From Minisyncoccota bacterium (GTDB lineage: Bacteria; Patescibacteriota; Minisyncoccia; Phycocordibacterales; UBA9973), in NCBI GenBank assembly GCA_030157745.1, contig JAOAUE010000001.1, forward strand, positions 1-8,196: a stretch of 8,196 nucleotides of DNA. Direction: 5' to 3'. A program made the position numbers and the translations under genes. The number at the start of each line of letters is the position of its first letter. Position 1 is the stretch's first letter. The notes beneath the pieces are model-generated. The model did not search any database. It saw only the letters and a list, made by a program, of their open reading frames with translations, and had not been told where the DNA came from. Positions 4,574 to 8,196 of the stretch are shown one piece after another.

Positions 4574-6811
4574 ATGCATCCTTCGGCAAGCTCAGGACAA
4601 GATCCTCACAAAAGCACTGCAAACGTGCCTGAAAAGCTGTTAAAACCTTACGACCCTACTGTTGAAGAAAAGGTGGCCTATGAGCTATGGGAAAAGTCCG
4701 GTTATTTCAATCCTGACAAAATGATTCTTGATGGACACATATCGGAAAGTGCTGAAGCCTACACTATAGTTCTCCCCCCTCCAAACGTTACCGGAACTCT
4801 CCATATGGGTCATGCCCTCGGTGGTACTGTGCAGGACATACTTATTCGCTACAAACGTATGAACGGATTTAAAACTCTTTGGATCCCTGGTACTGATCAC
4901 GCCGCTATCGCTACTCAATCAAAAGTAGAGAAAGACATCAAGAAAAAAGAAGGGCTATCTAGACATGATCTAGGGAGAGAAGAACTTCTAAAGAGAGTTT
5001 CTGCTTTTGCAAAAGAGAGTCACGATACGATGGCTAACCAAATAAAAACTCTCGGTTTTTCTTGTGACTGGTCTCGAGAAGCTTTTACGCTGGACGAAAA
5101 AAGAAGTCTTGCAGTACGGACGATCTTTAAAAAGATGTACGACGACGGACTTATAGTTCGTAAAAACAAAATAATAAACTGGGATCCAAAAGGTCAAACC
5201 ACTATCTCTGACGATGAAATAGTATACGTAGAAAGAAAATCAAACCTGTACACATTTAAATACAGTCATGATTTCCCTATTGCTATATCTACTACTCGAC
5301 CAGAAACAAAGGTTGGCGACGTAGCCGTGGCGGTACACCCTACTGACGAACGCTACACACAATACGTAGGCAAAGAATACGATGTAGTATTTTGTGGCGC
5401 ACCTATTCATATCAAAATTATTACTGATGAATCAGTAGAAAAAGACTTTGGCACAGGAGCTCTCGGTGTCACACCTGCACATTCTCAAATAGACTGGGAA
5501 ATAGCCGATAGACATGATCTCTCTCGACCGCAAGTGATAAATGAATATGCAAAGATGACAAATATCCCAGAAACAAGTCCTGTGTATGACAAAAAAGTTA
5601 CTGAGGCTAGAGAGACTATTGTATCTTGGCTCAAAGAGCAAAATTTACTCATAGAAGAAAAAGAGGTAGACCAAAGCGTCGCTACAGCAGAGAGAACAGA
5701 AGGAATCATAGAACCACTTCCAAAACTTCAATGGTTCATAGACGTGAACAAGCCTATCGCAAAGCATGGTGGCAAGACATTGAAAGATCTGATGCTTGAA
5801 CCTGTCAAAAATGGTGACATTACTTTGGTGCCAAGTTTCTTTGAGAAAACCTATTTTAATTGGGTAGAAAACCTGCGTGAGTGGTGTATCAGTCGACAGA
5901 TTTGGTATGGGCACAGAATACCTGTTTGGTATCCTTCGGCTGGTTTGGCAGGCTCAGGACAAACAGAACCATACTGTGGGATAGAAGCTCCTAGTGATGA
6001 AGGCTGGGTTCAAGATGAAGATAGCCTAGACACATGGTTTTCTTCTGCGCTGTGGACATTTTCTACTCTTGGCTGGCCAGAAGATACAAAGGATTTGCAA
6101 ACATATCATCCCACCAACACTCTTGTTACCGCTTACGAGATTATTTTCTTTTGGGTAGCTCGCATGGTGTTGATGACAGAATATGAACTAAAAACCATAC
6201 CTTTCAAGACAGTTTATTTCACTGGTGTAGTTCGTGATACTCAAGGACGTAAGTTTTCAAAGTCTTTAGGTAATGGCATAGATCCACTAGATGTTGCTGA
6301 TAAATACGGTTCAGATGCAGGCAGAATGGCGCTTATCCTCGGGACTGCACCAGGAACTGACATGAAGTTATCTGAAGACAAAATCAAAGGTCAAAAGCTC
6401 TTTGCCAACAAGATTTGGAATATCACTCGTTTTATTCTCTCAAACATAGAAGATATGGATGTGAACACGTCTTATACCAATAGAGACCAGGAGCTCTTGG
6501 AGCAGTGGAAAACTGAGCTAGCCAAAATCACGAAAGATATAGAAGAGTATTCCCTCCACACCGCATCCGAAGCTATATATCACTATATCTGGGACACTCT
6601 GGCTTCAAGTATCCTTGAAGAAAGTAAACCTCTTTTGATAAGTGAAGATGTAGAGGAAAAACAATCACGACAAAAGCTATTGTATACTTTGCTTACAGAG
6701 AGTATCGCGGTGCTTCATCCATTTATGCCATTTGTGACTGAAACGATATGGCAAATGTTGCCTTATAAAGATAAAGAACTCTTGATGATTTCAAAATGGC
6801 CTGGAGTATAG
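4574..6811 (+). CDS. valS: Valyl-tRNA synthetase, C-terminally short
   Basis: This class I synthetase charges tRNA-Val. It shows PPPNVTGTLHMGHA with the HIGH motif at 77-80, a CP1 editing domain with TTRPET (240-245) and TPAHSQID (300-307), REWCISRQIWYGHRIPVWY leading into the catalytic core, a KMSKS variant KFSKS (560-564), and an anticodon-binding domain ending in LHPFMPFVTETIW. At 745 aa it is clearly shorter than typical bacterial ValS (about 880-950). It stops just after the anticodon domain, so the C-terminal coiled-coil arm is missing. The zinc-knuckle region after PVWY is degenerate and contains a translated mini-repeat (454-464). The start is uncertain. ATG 4574 encodes an extension largely made of another mini-repeat copy; GTG 4625 would begin VPEKLLKPYDP, closer to the family start. 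There is no Shine-Dalgarno sequence at either. Confidence 0.95.
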   Translation: MHPSASSGQDPHKSTANVPEKLLKPYDPTVEEKVAYELWEKSGYFNPDKMILDGHISESAEAYTIVLPPPNVTGTLHMGHALGGTVQDILIRYKRMNGFKTLWIPGTDHAAIATQSKVEKDIKKKEGLSRHDLGREELLKRVSAFAKESHDTMANQIKTLGFSCDWSREAFTLDEKRSLAVRTIFKKMYDDGLIVRKNKIINWDPKGQTTISDDEIVYVERKSNLYTFKYSHDFPIAISTTRPETKVGDVAVAVHPTDERYTQYVGKEYDVVFCGAPIHIKIITDESVEKDFGTGALGVTPAHSQIDWEIADRHDLSRPQVINEYAKMTNIPETSPVYDKKVTEARETIVSWLKEQNLLIEEKEVDQSVATAERTEGIIEPLPKLQWFIDVNKPIAKHGGKTLKDLMLEPVKNGDITLVPSFFEKTYFNWVENLREWCISRQIWYGHRIPVWYPSAGLAGSGQTEPYCGIEAPSDEGWVQDEDSLDTWFSSALWTFSTLGWPEDTKDLQTYHPTNTLVTAYEIIFFWVARMVLMTEYELKTIPFKTVYFTGVVRDTQGRKFSKSLGNGIDPLDVADKYGSDAGRMALILGTAPGTDMKLSEDKIKGQKLFANKIWNITRFILSNIEDMDVNTSYTNRDQELLEQWKTELAKITKDIEEYSLHTASEAIYHYIWDTLASSILEESKPLLISEDVEEKQSRQKLLYTLLTESIAVLHPFMPFVTETIWQMLPYKDKELLMISKWPGV
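4578..4601 (+). repeat. Mini-repeat CCTTCGG...CTCAGGACAAG, copy 1
   Basis: ATCCTTCGGC-AAG-CTCAGGACAAG lies at the start of valS and is translated as the N-terminal PSASSGQD. A diverged copy lies inside valS at 5931-5963. This resembles a short repeat (often CCTTCGACAAGCTCAGGA) that I recall as dispersed in CPR and some other genomes. That identification is from memory and was not checked. Confidence 0.6.
5931..5963 (+). repeat. Mini-repeat CCTTCGG...CTCAGGACAAA, copy 2, inside valS
   Basis: ATCCTTCGGC and CTCAGGACAAA match copy 1, but the spacer here is 12 nt instead of 3. It is translated in frame as PSAGLAGSGQT (residues 454-464), just after the conserved IPVWY, where bacterial ValS usually has a cysteine-containing zinc knuckle. 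The reading frame is preserved. Confidence 0.6.
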
Positions 6812-7494
6812 ACACATCACATTTAACATTTGCTCTTTTTACAGGTTTGCTACCTTCTCTTATTTGGCTTTATTTTTGGCTCCGTCGTGATCGCAAAAAT
6901 CCAGAACCGTTTTTTCTTTTAACAGTATCATTTTTGCTTGGGGCTGGGGTTGTGCTTATCGCAGGACTTTTGCAAAAAGAAGTCAAAGACTTTATAACAA
7001 ATGATCAGCTACGTATTGCGATTTGGGCTGGTATAGAAGAGGTATTGAAGTTCAGTATCTTTTATCTGGTCGCCTATAAAAGCAAAGCAAACAATGAAGC
7101 CATAGATCCGGCTATGTATCTCATAACTATTGCTCTTGGTTTTGCAGCTCTTGAAAATACTCTTTATATTTTAAAACCAGATGTTTCTTTTAGTATTACC
7201 GCAGGGCTTTTGACTGGAGGTCTTAGGTTTTTTGGCTCTACATTGCTACATGTCATAGCAAGTGGTTTTATAGGGATAGTTATAGGACTTGCACCAAAGG
7301 AGGTCCGCGGGCTATTTATGATTTTTGGAATCGCTGGAGCAACATTTCTACATAGTACTTTCAATATTTATATTAGTAAAAATACTACGGCCAGCTTCTT
7401 ACAAATATACGGCTACCTATGGGTAAGCGCCATAATCAGTCTAGTGATTCTAGAGAAGTTAAACCGTATTCCACCAGAGGAGTCTACCGCTTAA
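6796..7494 (+). CDS. PrsW-family intramembrane metalloprotease
   Basis: PrsW proteases are polytopic membrane proteins; Bacillus PrsW makes the first cut in the anti-sigma factor RsiW. The diagnostic motifs are GIEEVLKF (E81, E82, K85), ALGFAALENTLY (E120, N121), H152 in STLLHVIASG and H186 in FLHSTFN, placed in membrane helices as expected for the metal site. About seven or eight hydrophobic segments are visible (roughly 10-29, 38-60, 72-94, 106-126, 133-165, 172-193, 200-220). At 232 aa it has a typical length. The ATG at 6796 lies 16 bp inside the end of valS, so translation is probably coupled. No anti-sigma factor or sigma factor is in the window, so the substrate is unknown. No terminator follows before hsp20. 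Confidence 0.85.
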   Translation: MAWSIDTSHLTFALFTGLLPSLIWLYFWLRRDRKNPEPFFLLTVSFLLGAGVVLIAGLLQKEVKDFITNDQLRIAIWAGIEEVLKFSIFYLVAYKSKANNEAIDPAMYLITIALGFAALENTLYILKPDVSFSITAGLLTGGLRFFGSTLLHVIASGFIGIVIGLAPKEVRGLFMIFGIAGATFLHSTFNIYISKNTTASFLQIYGYLWVSAIISLVILEKLNRIPPEESTA

Positions 7495-7505
7495 AATACT
7501 TTTTG

Positions 7506-7514
7506 TGCTACAAT
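7506..7514 (+). promoter_or_regulatory. Extended -10 promoter of hsp20
   Basis: TG-C-TACAAT (7506-7514) is an extended -10 with no convincing -35 upstream. Transcription would begin around 7521, on an ATG and four bases before the 5' arm of the long inverted repeat. No CIRCE or HAIR heat-shock operator is visible. Confidence 0.55.
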
Positions 7515-7520
7515 GTAAAA

Positions 7521-7559
7521 ATGAATCACGTACGAAACCGCGGTCACGGTAATGTATAG
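7521..7559 (+). CDS. Possible 12-codon leaderless upstream ORF in the hsp20 leader
   Basis: ATG at 7521 coincides with the predicted transcription start and opens MNHVRNRGHGNV, ending at TAG 7557-7559. It spans the entire 5' arm of the inverted repeat that pairs with the hsp20 start region. Translating it would open that helix. The ORF is very short and its reality rests only on position. Confidence 0.25.
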   Translation: MNHVRNRGHGNV

Positions 7560-7645
7560 TGATACAAAATAGTATGGTAGGTATAATTAACTTATTAACA
7601 CATAATTAAAGCAGGAAGTGAACCGCGACCTGTTTCGTACGTGAT
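7525..7645 (+). promoter_or_regulatory. Long-range inverted repeat sequestering the hsp20 start codon
   Basis: A perfect 14-bp helix joins ATCACGTACGAAAC (7525-7538) with GTTTCGTACGTGAT (7632-7645). After a 4-nt bulge, CGCGGT/ACCGCG continues it (7539-7544/7622-7627), then CAC/GTG (7545-7547/7618-7620). The 3' arm covers the GTG at 7641 and the first two bases of the ATG at 7644. The SD-like AGGA (7613-7616) lies just inside the loop, too far upstream for normal use. The position fits a cis-regulatory leader, possibly an RNA thermometer. Alternatively the CGTACG-centred arms are two protein-binding sites. Confidence 0.65.
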
Positions 7646-8126
7646 GAAAAAAAGATCATTTTTTGAAAGATTGGCGGGTAATCTTCGTTTTGATGATAAT
7701 GAAGAAGATGTTCAAACCGAAGAAACAAAAAACCCTATTTTATTAAAAGAAGAACAAAAAACAAATACAGGTCTTCCAGTAAAAGAGGTAGAAGAAGTCG
7801 GTGAACTACCAGTTGATGCCTATGAGACGCAAAATGAAATCATCATCCAAGCTTTAATCGCGGGAGTTCTACCTGATAACCTCTCTATAGCAATAACAAG
7901 AGAAACAGTCTCTATCAAAGGCCGTAGAGAAGAAAATAAGACCATATCTCCAGAACAATACTCTATAAAAGAGCTTTATTGGGGTAGTTTTGCCCGTTCT
8001 GTTGATTTACCAGCAGAAGTAGACATAGATAGCGCTGAGGCTATAGAACGCCACGGAATGCTAATGATCAAGCTTCCAAAGACCGACCGCGGAAGAAAAA
8101 CAATGCTCAAAATAAAGTCTATATAA
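7644..8126 (+). CDS. Small heat-shock protein, Hsp20/alpha-crystallin family
   Basis: Small heat-shock proteins are ATP-independent holdases that bind unfolding proteins in large oligomers. The alpha-crystallin domain spans about residues 54-147: GELPVDAYETQNEIII, AGVLPDNLSIAIT, VSIKGRREE, YWGSFARSVDLPAEVD and the AEAIERHGMLMIKLPK block, which corresponds to the family's A-x-x-x-n-GvL-x-I-x-lPK motif. A charged, poorly ordered N-terminal region of about 53 residues precedes it. At 160 aa it has a normal length. ATG 7644 is chosen over the adjacent GTG 7641, and both lie in the end of the inverted repeat. It has its own promoter, is distinct from the preceding operon and ends in a strong terminator. 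Confidence 0.92.
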   Translation: MKKRSFFERLAGNLRFDDNEEDVQTEETKNPILLKEEQKTNTGLPVKEVEEVGELPVDAYETQNEIIIQALIAGVLPDNLSIAITRETVSIKGRREENKTISPEQYSIKELYWGSFARSVDLPAEVDIDSAEAIERHGMLMIKLPKTDRGRKTMLKIKSI

Positions 8127-8163
8127 TCAAAAACCTCCTAAATAATTTAGGAGGTTTTTGATT
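8125..8163. terminator. Bidirectional terminator between hsp20 and a convergent tRNA gene
   Basis: A perfect 18-bp inverted repeat (8125-8142 and 8146-8163) with a 3-nt loop begins inside the hsp20 stop codon. The arms contain A5 and T5 runs flanking CCTCCTAAA, so it can work as an intrinsic terminator on both strands. Confidence 0.9.
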
Positions 8164-8168
8164 AGATG

Positions 8169-8196
8169 TGCTCAGGACCAGACTTGAACTGGTGAC
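8169..8196 (-). tRNA. tRNA gene, 3' part only (cut by window edge)
   Basis: On the minus strand the last bases give a T-arm, ACCAG-TTCAAGT-CTGGT, with a perfect 5-bp stem and a canonical T-loop. An acceptor 3' strand CCTGAGC and discriminator A at 8169 follow. The next bases are CAT, so CCA is not encoded. The 5' acceptor strand should be GCTCAGG. The anticodon lies outside the window, so the identity cannot be given. Confidence 0.85.

Noticed and set aside
7525..7645. CIRCE or HAIR heat-shock operator, or SRP RNA
   Set aside because: The arms do not match TTAGCACTC or CTTGAGT, the 76-93 nt spacing is far too long for those operators, and the conserved SRP domain IV motif is absent.
8170..8178. 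GCTCAGGAC shared between the tRNA 3' end and the valS mini-repeat
   Set aside because: The match is only 9 nt and forms the acceptor and T-stem of a well-paired tRNA, so it is probably coincidence.

Overview
The window looks like part of a small, AT-rich bacterial genome, most likely from the Candidate Phyla Radiation (Patescibacteria, Parcubacteria-like). This is inferred from three things: a TsaD with an insertion of about 40 residues, a ValS that stops right after its anticodon-binding domain, and genes that almost all lack a Shine-Dalgarno sequence and start about 10 nt from their predicted transcription starts. No taxonomic marker here is decisive. All stop codons fit the standard bacterial code.

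Left part (1-1750): sparse coding. Two short minus-strand genes of unknown function (392-817 and 1309-1581) each have their own extended -10 promoter and intrinsic terminator. Two hairpin-dense noncoding elements, A (52-260) and B (1021-1250), share a 3' end (GAAAAAGTTTT, GAGGGAG, TCCCCGTAGGGTCAC) and a 5' nested terminator-like hairpin. A 40-nt module (984-1023 and 1665-1704, 29/40 identical without gaps) lies upstream of both small genes. A tRNA 3'-end-like scrap lies near 317-343.

Middle part (1755-3341): two monocistronic minus-strand genes, a guanylate-kinase-like protein (1755-2408) and a phosphosulfolactate-synthase (ComA) family protein (2517-3296). The ComA-family gene is the most unexpected metabolic gene here. 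Both genes are driven by an exactly duplicated 41-bp segment (2415-2455 and 3301-3341) that carries the same predicted promoter.

Right part (3370-8196): a plus-strand operon of tsaD (tRNA t6A modification), valS (valyl-tRNA synthetase) and a PrsW-type membrane protease whose start codon lies inside the end of valS. Two copies of a CCTTCGG...CTCAGGACAA mini-repeat are embedded in valS and are translated. An hsp20 gene follows with its own extended -10 promoter. Its leader can fold into a long helix that pairs the mRNA 5' end with the hsp20 start codon, and a 12-codon leaderless ORF covers the 5' arm. A perfect 18-bp bidirectional terminator separates hsp20 from the 3' end of a convergent tRNA gene cut by the window edge.

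The functional themes are tRNA biology (t6A37 modification, Val charging, a tRNA gene) and proteostasis (PrsW-like protease, small heat-shock protein). The candidates for something undescribed are the A/B structured repeat family, the hsp20 leader and the duplicated promoter in front of the ComA homologue.
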